Source: a bacterium
GTDB lineage: Bacteria > Electryoneota > RPQS01
Reading direction: 5' to 3'
DNA length: 64,000 nucleotides
Assembly: GCA_016721565.1 (NCBI GenBank)
Contig: JADKHW010000003.1
Location: forward strand, 62,001-126,000
A program made the translations under genes and the position numbers. The notes beneath the pieces were generated by a model. It was not told where the DNA came from. It was given only the letters and a program-made list of their open reading frames with translations, and made no database searches. This document shows positions 7,281 to 15,765 of this stretch, one piece after another. Numbering within the stretch: the stretch's first letter is position 1; the number at the start of each line of letters is the position of its first letter.

Positions 7281-9558
7281 TTAGCGAAGAAGAAGAAGCT
7301 TTTGAGTTCGCGAGAAAACAGGTGTCTCAAGAGTTGCGAAATAGAGACCAGAGGCCCACTTATCACCATTGACTTTGAACTCGTGTGCTCCGGCAGTCAT
7401 GTTGCCCAATTCGAATCGCTCAACTTCACGACCGAGGATGTCGTGAATTTTGAGCGTGACGTTAGTGAGATGCGGCAATGTGAACGACAGTGTTGTTGTG
7501 GGGTTGAAGGGGTTGGGGTAGGCGGAAAGGGCAAAATCCGACGGGACGAATTTGGGGATGTGTTCATCAATGCGGTTGTCAGTCCAATGCGGGAAATAAA
7601 TCCATCGTAATCCGGCTGGCCTATCTGTGGAAGAGCGTCAGGAGTTACCGGAAAACTGTTTGATTGAGTTCCTCCGTGAGCCAAATCGTTGATGCATCTT
7701 GAACCCACAATTGAATTATTTGTTCAAAGTCTTCCCCACCGAAATACGAGCCGTACTCCAGTGAAGCAAGATCGGGCGAGAGTTTCGCAATAAACAAGTC
7801 CGTGGTTATACCTTCACGATTAGGTCCGAAGATAGAATCAATGGCATCATGAGTCATCGGGAAAGCCACATCATTCGTAGTTCCTGCAACAACAAACGAA
7901 CCATCAGGAGATCTTGCACCAGCAGTAACCTCATCGTGGAATTGTGCGCCTAACAATGTGGAGTGAACTATTGTATCCGGCGGCGCAAAAACGGTGATAA
8001 AACCATCTGCTTGCTGATGCACCCCTTCTAAGATTGTGTCATACGCATCGGGCGTTGTTGGCCACGTTTCAGACCGTGTTGACCCAAATAGCGCAAGTCT
8101 GCCGCCTTCCATCAATTCAAAGGAATATATTTCATCTTGATTTTCGCCACCCATATATGTTGAATATAGAATGGCCGGTGGAGTCAACTGATAGCGGACC
8201 AGAAAAGCGTCCGCAGAACCTCCACCTCCGAATTCGCTTTGAAAAGCGTCGTTTGTAACGGTGCAGACCCGTTGAATAGACTAACCCAGATAACCACAAT
8301 TCATCGTCATTTATGAGTTTCAGGTCAACGCCGACGCAATTGGTTCCACCCAAATAGGAGGAATAGAGGACTAAAGGACTATTAATATCCATATCTATAA
8401 GAAACGCGTTGCCGCCTCCAATTATGCCGGGAGACAACGCATTCTGTGTTATCGGGAAATTCTCAGACGAAGTGTTTCCAGTTAGAATAAGGTGGCCAGA
8501 CGAATTGACAACCGCGTCTTCTATATAGTCGAGACCGGAGCCTCCGAGGTAAGCACTATAAAGAAGAACGCTTCCACCCTTGCATCAGAACTTAGTTTTG
8601 TCAAAAATACGTTTGCATTCCCCATTAGTGCCTCTTGGTACGCACCCGTAGTCGTCGGAAAATCTGAAGAGGTAGAAGTACCACACAACACGATCTCACC
8701 GTTCGGAAGTACTGTAGTACGGTCAGGATAATCGAGTCCTTCATCACCACCAAAGTATGTGCTATGGATCAAAGGATCCACAACCAATTCCTTCCCCGCA
8801 TCAAACACTCCAACATCATATCCTACTCTCGTCTCATCCATCACTCGAAAACCCGCATCCACGCGCTTTTGCATTCTTGCTTCTTGCTGACACGCAAACG
8901 GTGCTTTCTCTTTCACATCACCAAGCGAAGCTTTGAGAATAGGATTACCTTGTGCATCAACTCGCAACGGCGCATCGAGGCCGAGATACTCCATTTGGAT
9001 TTGAGTGGGGTCGGCTCCGGGTTTGACGTGGTAGATGGTTTCTACGCCTTGTTGGTCGGCGCGGTATTCTACATCAATGCCGGGCCAAACTTCGGGGACG
9101 ATGACATTCTCATAATGCCCAACCCTGCTCCGCCATTTTGTGGAGTCGCGGCCTAAGAAGTAGTTTGAATAGTGGGTGAGTTTGTTCTCGCCGATTGCTA
9201 TCTCGGTGGGCGGGGCAGGTGAAGACACCTGCCGCCGCGACGCTTTGACATAGTGAATCTGCACGACATGCCCCCGCACCGTGACGGGATCACGCTTGCG
9301 TTCAAAGGGGTCGAACTTGCTTGACGCGGGCGGATTGCCATCCGCCCCTACATATTTTGTGAACTCCCGAAAGTCCACGGTCATCCCCTTCGGTGTCACA
9401 TAATAGACGGTGCTCCCAACCTCGCATTTGAACTGAAAATCGCCTTCCCATTGGCCTTCGTTGGCGATCCAATATGGGGTAGCCGCAGACACCCCCCCTT
9501 GCCCCCCCGCGAGCAGGGGGGAATTCAGAAACAGCAATGTTAGGAGCAGGATGGGCAT
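7281..9558 (-). CDS. secreted SBBP beta-propeller protein with T9SS-type sorting domain, frameshifted
   Basis: About 760 codons in several frames. The N-terminus (9558) has a signal peptide followed by a DUF7948-like domain (GMTVDFREF, PGIDVEYRADQQG). Then come SBBP propeller blades (GGDEGLDYP, SSYLGG, YSTYMGGENQDE, YGSYFGGEDFE). The C-terminus is a Por-type sorting module with AYPNPFNPTTTLSF, DILGREVERF and ASGLYFATL, ending at 7281. Such proteins are exported and anchored at or released from the cell surface by type IX secretion. Frame breaks fall near 8590, 8265, 7690 and 7555. Three unrelated short palindromes are translated in frame within the first 120 codons. Domain calls are from motif recognition. 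Confidence 0.7.
9214..9233. repeat. palindromic repeat inside SBBP gene (GGCAGGTG type)
   Basis: GGCAGGTG-AAGA-CACCTGCC is a perfect 8-bp inverted repeat with a 4-nt loop, flanked by GC-rich sequence. It is translated in frame as roughly residues 109-116 of the SBBP protein. Confidence 0.5.
9326..9351. repeat. GTAGGGGCGG-type palindromic repeat, copy 1 (in CDS)
   Basis: Read on the minus strand it begins GTAGGGGCGGA and ends TCCGCCCGC, forming a hairpin. It is translated as about residues 70-78 (VGADGNPPA) of the SBBP protein. The second copy at 13593-13618 differs only in the loop and innermost stem base pairs. Confidence 0.6.
9489..9524. repeat. G/C-tract palindromic repeat, copy 2 (in CDS)
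   Basis: Opposite-orientation relative of 348-393. On the minus strand it reads AATTCCCCCC, a short loop, GCGGGGGGGCAAGGG and a GGTG end. It encodes residues 12-24 of the SBBP protein, the C-terminal part of the signal peptide and its likely cleavage region. Confidence 0.55.
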
Positions 9559-9605
9559 GTAAACAAGGTAGTGCGGACAGGAGGAAATGTCAAGCGGCGC
9601 GGGGT

Positions 9606-9636
9606 GCTCAACAAAACAGCCCCTTGCGGGGCTGTT
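9606..9636 (-). terminator. Rho-independent terminator after atpC
   Basis: Minus-strand AACAGCCCC (628-636 side), GCAA loop and GGGGCTGTT followed by TTGTTGAG. It lies 25 nt after the atpC stop codon and closes the ATP synthase run. Confidence 0.75.
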
Positions 9637-9660
9637 GAATTCGATTGTTGACGAAGATTC

Positions 9661-10071
9661 TTAATCGACTTTATGCTCAGCGACTTGGACAAGCGCGTTG
9701 AAGCGGTTGTACGCGGCACGGGCTTCGTCGCGGTCGGCGGAGTTTTCGGCGGACTCAATGCGCTTGTGGGCTTCGAGCTTGTCTTGCTTGGCCTTGGCAA
9801 CATCAATTTCATTCTTGCTGAAACAGGTTTCAGCGAGAATGATGGCTTTGTTGTCCTGCACGGTGAAGTAGCCGCCGCCGATGGCGAACTCTTCTTTGTG
9901 ACTGGGGAAATCGATTTGCAAACGGCCCGGTCCAAGACCTGCAACCATCGGCGCGTGATTGGCTAACACTCCGAAATCACCACCGGAACCGGGGGCGCGC
10001 ACATGCACGACTTCAGCCGAAATCAAGTGCTTTTCAGGAGTGATCAGCTCAACGTGAAACGTATTGGCCAT
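9661..10071 (-). CDS. atpC: ATP synthase F1 epsilon subunit
   Basis: 136 residues, the usual length. The N-terminal beta-sandwich has the family pattern (TFHVELITPEKHLISAEVVHVRAPGS begins it; GDFGVLANHAPMVAGLGPG is the conserved core). A charged two-helix C-terminal hairpin (AKAKQDKLEAHKRIESAE) follows. It forms the central stalk with gamma and can inhibit ATP hydrolysis. It follows atpD by 3 nt and precedes a terminator. Confidence 0.95.
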   Translation of the reverse strand: MANTFHVELITPEKHLISAEVVHVRAPGSGGDFGVLANHAPMVAGLGPGRLQIDFPSHKEEFAIGGGYFTVQDNKAIILAETCFSKNEIDVAKAKQDKLEAHKRIESAENSADRDEARAAYNRFNALVQVAEHKVD

Positions 10072-10074
10072 GAC

Positions 10075-11535
10075 TTACTTTTGCGCGGCTTCGTGGTTGC
10101 GGATAACGTCTTCGATGCCACCGCACATATAGAAGCTCTGCTCGCCAATGTGATCGTAATCGCCGTTCAGAATGCCCTTGAAGGCCTTGATGGTGTCGGC
10201 AGTCTTGACATACACACCCGGACGGCCCGTGAAGGCTTCAGCGACGTGGAACGGCTGTGACAGGAACTTCTGAATCTTACGCGCACGCTCGACGACTCGC
10301 TTGTCATCGTCAGAAAGTTCGTCCATACCGAGAATCGCGATGATGTCCTGCAAGTCTTTGTAGCGCTGAAGCGTGGACTGCACACCACGAGCGACATCGT
10401 AATGCTCTTGACCGACAATCATCGGATCGAGAATTCGCGAAGTCGAGTCGAGCGGATCCACAGCAGGATAGATACCCAACTCAGCAATCTGACGGGACAA
10501 CACGGTGGTTGCGTCAAGGTGCAAGAAGGTGGTCGCCGGAGCAGGGTCGGTCAAGTCGTCGGCAGGAACGTAAATCGCCTGCACGGACGTAATCGAGCCT
10601 TTGTTCGTTGAGGTAATGCGCTCTTGAAGCGCGCCCATCTCAGTTGCGAGCGTCGGCTGATAACCCACGGCGGACGGCATACGACCGAGAAGTGCGGACA
10701 CCTCGGAACCGGCCTGCGTGAAACGGAAGATGTTATCAATGAAGAGCAGCACGTCGCGGCCCTCTTCATCACGGAAATACTCAGCCATCGTGAGACCCGT
10801 CAAAGCGACGCGCGAACGCGAACCTGGCGGCTCATTCATCTGACCGAAGACCATTGCGACTTTGGAATCCTTCAACGCGCCTTTGTCAACCTTCGTCAGG
10901 TCAAAGGTGTGCGCATCAAAGCCCTTGCCGTAAGACACAACGCCGGATTCAACGAACTCGCGCAGAAGGTCGTTACCTTCACGCGTACGTTCACCGACAC
11001 CTGCGAACACGGACAAACCAGAGTGCTCTTTGGCGATGTTGTTAATCAATTCCTGCACGATAACGGTTTTGCCGACACCGGCGCCGCCGAAAAGCCCGAT
11101 CTTACCACCCTTTGAGAAGGGCTGAATCAAGTCGATGACCTTAATACCGGTTTCGAGAATTTCGGCTTTGGTATTGAGTTCCGTCATCTTCGGAGCCGAG
11201 CGGTGAATCGGATAACGCTTTTCAGAATTAACCGGACCAAGATCATCCACAGGTGCACCAGTGACATTCAAAATGCGGCCCAGCACTGCGGCACCGACAG
11301 GCACATTAATGGGTTGCGCAGTGTTGACGACAGCCATGCCGCGAGTCAAACCTTCGGTCGGGTCCATGGACACGGCGCGAACGGTGTTGTCGCCCAAGTG
11401 CTGCTGCACTTCGAGCGTGACCTCTGTGCCTTGCTTGTCGCAATGAAGCGCAGTGTAAAGCGGCGGGAGATCGCCGTCCGGAAATTCGACGTCAATTACG
11501 ACGCCGATGATCTGCTTGATGGTACCGTTTTTCAT
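10075..11535 (-). CDS. atpD: ATP synthase F1 beta subunit
   Basis: 486 residues, full length. P-loop GGAGVGKT at 150-157, catalytic GERTREGNDL, DEEGRDVLLFIDNIFRFTQ (Walker B region) and the GVQSTLQRYKDLQDIIAILG C-terminal segment are all present. It carries the catalytic nucleotide sites. In most bacteria atpD directly follows atpG, whereas here three unrelated genes separate them. Confidence 0.98.
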   Translation of the reverse strand: MKNGTIKQIIGVVIDVEFPDGDLPPLYTALHCDKQGTEVTLEVQQHLGDNTVRAVSMDPTEGLTRGMAVVNTAQPINVPVGAAVLGRILNVTGAPVDDLGPVNSEKRYPIHRSAPKMTELNTKAEILETGIKVIDLIQPFSKGGKIGLFGGAGVGKTVIVQELINNIAKEHSGLSVFAGVGERTREGNDLLREFVESGVVSYGKGFDAHTFDLTKVDKGALKDSKVAMVFGQMNEPPGSRSRVALTGLTMAEYFRDEEGRDVLLFIDNIFRFTQAGSEVSALLGRMPSAVGYQPTLATEMGALQERITSTNKGSITSVQAIYVPADDLTDPAPATTFLHLDATTVLSRQIAELGIYPAVDPLDSTSRILDPMIVGQEHYDVARGVQSTLQRYKDLQDIIAILGMDELSDDDKRVVERARKIQKFLSQPFHVAEAFTGRPGVYVKTADTIKAFKGILNGDYDHIGEQSFYMCGGIEDVIRNHEAAQK

Positions 11536-11561
11536 CGGATCTATATTTGATTAAGAGAAAA

Positions 11562-12332
11562 TTACAATTTTGCGAGGATCGCGTCGCGCCACTCGGATTG
11601 CTTACGAGCGAAAGCTGCTTGCAATATCAGCGGCATCAATTCGCGGTCGTAAGCATTGGGGTAGGTGGTGCGGGATTCAAGGAACGTTAAGATGGCATCG
11701 GGTTGTGCACGTCCGATTTCACGCATCGCGGAAACGACGTTGCGGCGGACAAACTCAGCGGCATCTTCATAGAGCGGCATGAGCAACTTCAAGACGCGCT
11801 CGGTGTTTTGAGCGGATTGAGAAGCGTATCCAACAAGCCCGCGAGCAACGACGCGGCGAACTCGATAGTTTGCATCAGTGCGCCATTCATCAAAGACCGT
11901 GTAAACGAAATCTGCGTGCATTTCAGCCCAACCGGCAAGCTCGGGACGCAGATCAAAAATCATCGGGACGGTGTCGCGAACTCCGGAGCTTTCGTCATCG
12001 GCAAGATGCTTGATGAGCGAGAGCCAAGTGCGCGGATTGAACTTTCCGACTCTTCCGATCAACACACATCCAAGCGCGCGAGCGGCTTCGCAGGCCGAAC
12101 TCGAAAGTCTGAGTGTGATGTCCACAGCGGCATCGGGGTTGCGCTCGATGGCATCGGCGACGGTGTTGCCGAGTTCGAGAATGCGAAACGTCTCTTCGGC
12201 TGAGTATTCAGAGAGCAGTTGTTCGCAGTCGGCGAAGTGCAGATCGGCTTGATCCGGCACATCGCGCCAACGCTTAATCGACGTTAAGATTGCAGCAGCG
12301 AGAGCGTCGCGGCTTTCAAGCGCATCACTCAC
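11562..12332 (-). CDS. HEAT-repeat protein, AlkC/AlkD-like DNA alkylation-repair family
   Basis: 256 residues, all alpha-helical. The segment EWRTDANYRVRRVVARGL, followed by LKLLMPLYEDAAEFVRRNVVSAMREIGRAQPDAILTFL, matches the pattern of AlkC/AlkD-type HEAT repeats (Trp-x-x-Asp-x-Asn, VRR, YVRKSVAN-like, PD-x-VL). Members excise alkylated bases without base flipping or are uncharacterised relatives. Its start overlaps the stop of the NYN gene by 4 nt. It sits between NYN and atpD in the ATP synthase run, where it has no obvious energetic role. The family call is by pattern, and a generic HEAT scaffold is the alternative. Confidence 0.6.
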   Translation of the reverse strand: MSDALESRDALAAAILTSIKRWRDVPDQADLHFADCEQLLSEYSAEETFRILELGNTVADAIERNPDAAVDITLRLSSSACEAARALGCVLIGRVGKFNPRTWLSLIKHLADDESSGVRDTVPMIFDLRPELAGWAEMHADFVYTVFDEWRTDANYRVRRVVARGLVGYASQSAQNTERVLKLLMPLYEDAAEFVRRNVVSAMREIGRAQPDAILTFLESRTTYPNAYDRELMPLILQAAFARKQSEWRDAILAKL

Positions 12333-12934
12333 GAGGTCGGGAACGATCCGCCGGGGGGACGCAAAGGATCAGAGGGGTGCTCAACATGCCCACGATGTTC
12401 ACGCGGTTCGGGAGCGGCGCGCTCGATTACCGAACGCATGTCCTGCAAGTCGATGAAGTGCGAACCGATAGCTTGACGCAATTCGGCGGCAATCCAGTTT
12501 TGCGTTGAGACAACGCAGATTTGACGACCGCGTGAGCGCAGAAGCTCTAAGGCGCGCTCGAAGTCTCCGTCACCGGAGAGCAGAATCGCTTTGTCAAAGT
12601 TGTCGATGGTGTTGAACATATCCATGACGATTTCGACGTCGAGATTGGCCTTTTGCGTGGTCTCGCCGGTTTCACTGTCATAAATCGTTTTCAAACCTTT
12701 GGTGCGCACGACATAGCCTGCATAGGACAGGAAGCGCACAAAATTTTCATCGCGCGGGTCGGGCGGCTGCTTAAGACCCATGTACCAATAAGCGTCCGTA
12801 AGCTCATCGTCGCCGCGTAGAACTTTTAATAATTTTGCAGGATCAAAGAACCAACCGAGTCCTTTTTTCTGCGTGTAAAACATATTTGCGCCATCCACGA
12901 AGATGGACACGCGCTTGCGAGGAAGTTGCGGCAC
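12329..12934 (-). CDS. NYN-domain (LabA-like PIN-fold) ribonuclease
   Basis: 201 residues. PIN-like acidic residues are visible in SIFVDGANMFY (N-terminus), QKANLDVEIVMDMF (middle) and LLSGDGDFERALELL. The family is a metal-dependent RNase fold, found in LabA and related proteins. The C-terminal 30 residues are Pro-rich and probably disordered. Translationally coupled to the downstream HEAT gene (ATGA overlap) and 4 nt from the methyltransferase-like gene upstream. The target RNA is unknown. Confidence 0.8.
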   Translation of the reverse strand: MPQLPRKRVSIFVDGANMFYTQKKGLGWFFDPAKLLKVLRGDDELTDAYWYMGLKQPPDPRDENFVRFLSYAGYVVRTKGLKTIYDSETGETTQKANLDVEIVMDMFNTIDNFDKAILLSGDGDFERALELLRSRGRQICVVSTQNWIAAELRQAIGSHFIDLQDMRSVIERAAPEPREHRGHVEHPSDPLRPPGGSFPTS

Positions 12935-12937
12935 GAA

Positions 12938-13588
12938 TTAAATTACCTTTTTGCGTATCAATAAATATAAGCGTCTGTGCCGTCTCATGGGCACCGTTTC
13001 GGGTGGCAAATCCATTTCAGAGGCGGAAGGAGCGTGTGCTGACGTTAACTTGTGCCAGCTTCGGCGCAGTGGAGACAATTTTGATTGCTCCAAAAAACGG
13101 GTGGCTTGTTCCTGAAAGAATGCGACGTCGCCCGCGTAGAAAAGATCAAGATCAGAAAACCCGTGCGCCCAGCTTGCAGCATCAGGCGGTGTAGGTAAAC
13201 CGTGTTTTACTGCTTCAGTCAATTCGGGAATTGATAGCTGAAGTTCAACGGCAAATTTTTCAAGGCTGCGATAGATCGTCTTTTGCAGATCGGTACCGAG
13301 GGGGCAGGCAACAATCACTTCGCGTTTCGCGAGTGCGGCCAGCTTCTTGACGTAGGCTGTGCGTTCGCTTGTCGGTAAATGATGAACCTAGTCAAAAGAG
13401 ATAACAACGTCGGAGGAGGTTTCGCCGCAGGTTATTGTCATCCCTTGAAACAATGGTTGCATCAACTCAGACAGAACATTTGCATCCGGACCAATCAACG
13501 CGACAGAGGAAAAAGGCGGATCAGCTTCTTGAAGCAGATCGGCTAAGTAGCGTGCGCTGGACGATGAATCAAAGAACGGGAGTTGCAC
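12938..13588 (-). CDS. class I methyltransferase-like protein with an in-frame TAG
   Basis: About 216 codons from a GTG at 13588. The order SSVALIGPDANVLSELMQPLF, then DVVISFD, [TAG at 13388-13390], VHHLPTSERTAYVKKLAALAKREVIVACPLG resembles a degenerate SAM-dependent methyltransferase core, with VISFDxVHHL at the usual D-x-LHHL position. The reading frame is the same on both sides, so this is a nonsense change rather than a frameshift. TAG is used as a normal stop by atpG next door, so recoding is unlikely. A dispersed palindrome abuts the 5' end. The family call is tentative and the gene may be dead or mis-sequenced. Confidence 0.45.
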
Positions 13589-13592
13589 AGGA

Positions 13593-13618
13593 GCGGGCGG
13601 AACGCCTTCCGCCCCTAC
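13593..13618. repeat. GTAGGGGCGG-type palindromic repeat, copy 2
   Basis: On the minus strand GTAGGGGCGGAA-GGCG-TTCCGCCCGC. The TAG in its first bases is the stop codon of atpG (13615-13617), and the other end lies 4 nt from the GTG start of the methyltransferase-like gene. The stem is one pair longer than in the copy at 9326-9351 with matching changes on both arms. Confidence 0.6.
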
Positions 13619-14469
13619 TTAAGGCCTTCGGCGCCGGCGACGATTTCTAAGATTTCACCGGTGATGGCGGACTGACGAGCCTTGTTATATTGGAGCGTCA
13701 GACGGTCGATGATTTCACCTGCGTTCTGCGTCGCATTTTCCATAGCAGTCATGCGGGCGGCCATTTCTGATGCGAAGGATTCGAGTAAGATGTGCCACAT
13801 TTGTACATTCACGTACTTGGGCAGGATGGTGTTCAGAATCTCCATCTCGTTCGGCTCGAAGATGATCTCGGTTCCGCAGTTTTTCGGCTCATGCTCGGGG
13901 ACAATCGGAAGCAATTGCTCGACGACGACTTGCTGCTGAATGACACTCTTGAATTCGTTATAGACCACATACACACGGTCCATCGTGCTGTTCAAGTACT
14001 GCGATGTGATGGTTTCGCCCAACTCGACGGCGTGATTGAAATCGAGATTATTGAAGAAACCGGACATGCGGCCCGTGACATCAGCACCACGACGTGTAAA
14101 GAACTCTGAACCCTTCTTACCAACTGTGATCAAGTGCACCTCATGCTGCGCGTTTTCACGCATCAACTGTTGTGCCTTCTTCATGATATTCACATTGAAG
14201 CTACCGGCCAATCCTCTGTCACCCGTGACGACGACGATGCCGATGCTATCAACCTCGCGAACCTCCAACAGCGGATGGTGCGAGCGATCGACACGCGCGG
14301 ACAGATCGCGAATCGCATCGCGGAGCGTCAGCGAATACGGGCGCGCATTCATCATGGCTTCCTGCGCACGACGGAGCTTGGCCGCCGCGACCATTTTCAT
14401 GACGCGCGTAACCTGCTGCGTGGACTTGACGCTGGAGATGCGCCGCTTAATTGTTTTTAGACCGGCCAT
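13615..14469 (-). CDS. atpG: ATP synthase F1 gamma subunit
   Basis: 284 residues. The N-terminal helix has TIKRRISSVKSTQQVTRVMKMVAAAKLRRAQ-like family sequence, the core GDRGLAGSFNVNIMK is present, and the C-terminal helix has SEMAARMTAMENATQNA and LTLQYNKARQ. It forms the rotating shaft between alpha3beta3 and the c-ring. The TAG stop is provided by a dispersed palindromic repeat. The gene is bracketed by non-ATPase genes on both sides. Confidence 0.96.
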   Translation of the reverse strand: MAGLKTIKRRISSVKSTQQVTRVMKMVAAAKLRRAQEAMMNARPYSLTLRDAIRDLSARVDRSHHPLLEVREVDSIGIVVVTGDRGLAGSFNVNIMKKAQQLMRENAQHEVHLITVGKKGSEFFTRRGADVTGRMSGFFNNLDFNHAVELGETITSQYLNSTMDRVYVVYNEFKSVIQQQVVVEQLLPIVPEHEPKNCGTEIIFEPNEMEILNTILPKYVNVQMWHILLESFASEMAARMTAMENATQNAGEIIDRLTLQYNKARQSAITGEILEIVAGAEGLK

Positions 14470-14513
14470 GGATCAAAAAATAGGAAATAGGAAATTCAAA
14501 ATGGGAAAGAGAC

Positions 14514-15741
14514 TCAGATTCCGGCGAGACGAGAACGTCCGCGCTCGGCGGCAATCTGCAACACACAATAGAACCAAAACAGAATCAACCCGAAACACTG
14601 GCTACCACTAATTATATGACCGATTGGGTCATCGGTATAAAAGCGAGTCAGCTTCATGGTGAAGAAGAACGCGGCGGCAATCAAAAGAACACTCTGAACA
14701 TCAATCTTGCCGCGTTGCCATTCTGGCAGAACTCAACCCCAAGCGCAGGCAAGGCAAACAAAGAATAGTGTTCCCACGTCACGGGCAAAGCGAGCAAGAC
14801 GCCTGATATCACCAAGCCGTTTTCAAGAGCGAACGGGGTGATAATTTGCGAATGCCATAACAGCAAGGCTGTTCCGCCCATGAAGAACACTGTAAAGAAC
14901 AATCGAGGCAATCTTGATTGTCAGCGTCGGCGCGAAATGCGTTCAAGCAATCCGTGGCCCAAGACTGCGCGTGTGAACCACCCTGAAGGCGATTGATTGC
15001 CGAAGAAGGTGTACACGACGTTGCCAAATTCTTGCACGGCTTGCCACCAGCGCAGGTGAATTTCGATTCCCATTGTCGCAACGGACAACAGGTAAATCAA
15101 GCGCACACCAAGCGAACGAACCAGAATCTTCCATTGCTTTCGCAAGAAGGCAGCATCAACCAACCGGCAGGAAAGATCTTAATCGCAATGACTGAGCCGA
15201 GCAATGCTGTTGCGGCGAAACGCGAGGATTTGAGTCTTAGCAATCCTTCCCAGAAGAGCGCGGCAAGCAGGGAACGATTTGAGCAAGCTTGCTTGCTCTG
15301 GCCATCGGATAGCAAACCAGCACCAGAGCGAGTGCCCACAAGAAACCACGCCAGAAAAGATTCGCCGATAGTGCGAACGATTTGCGATGCAAATACAAAG
15401 AGCAGAAGGATGTTGATGCCGAGCAGAAAATTCCGCCAGACATAGACATGCACATCAGAGAACGGAGCCAACACTCCGGCAACGAACGGCGGATAGAAGA
15501 AAGCGTTTTCATCACCCCACGCACCGAGCCGTTCGGCCTGAGGGTGGTACCATTCCTTCACCCATTGATCATATTCGGCATAGCTCGTGTACATATTATC
15601 GGGCTGATCGGTGTGCCACGATAAAGACGCAAGCTGAATATGAAAAAGATCAATGTGCCAAAGCGGGAACGTTGTTCTTTGCCAAAGAAATACTCCGACA
15701 GCAAGAACAATCGCGAGTAACCAATCGGGTGGGCGTTTCAC
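14514..15741 (-). CDS. GT87/DUF2029-type membrane glycosyltransferase, multiply frameshifted
   Basis: About 409 codons in several frames from a GTG at 15741 to a TGA at 14514-14516. The pieces are strongly hydrophobic with many membrane helices, for example WLLAIVLAVGVFLW, WRNFLLGINILLLFVF, LWALALVLVCYPMARASK, ALLGSVIAIKIFPAGWL and VISGVLLALPVTWEHY. The PPFVAGVLAPFS and KIFP segments recall polyprenol-phosphate-dependent mannosyltransferases of family GT87. Frame breaks occur near 15345, 15240, 15165 and 14935. The last 11 codons (ERGRSRLAGI and stop) are encoded by a dispersed repeat. It sits between atpA and atpG with no known link to ATP synthesis. Confidence 0.6.
14515..14551. repeat. CCGGAATCTG-type palindromic repeat, copy 1
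   Basis: Minus strand: CGCCGAGC, then GGACG-TTCT-CGTCT, then CGCCGGAATCTG. The stem pairs as GGACG/CGTCT where the copy at 24188 has GGGCG/CGCCC, a compensatory change. It encodes the C-terminus and stop codon of the glycosyltransferase and lies about 45 nt before the atpG start. Confidence 0.6.
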
Positions 15742-15765
15742 GAGTGTGCCGCCCCCTTGCGGGAG

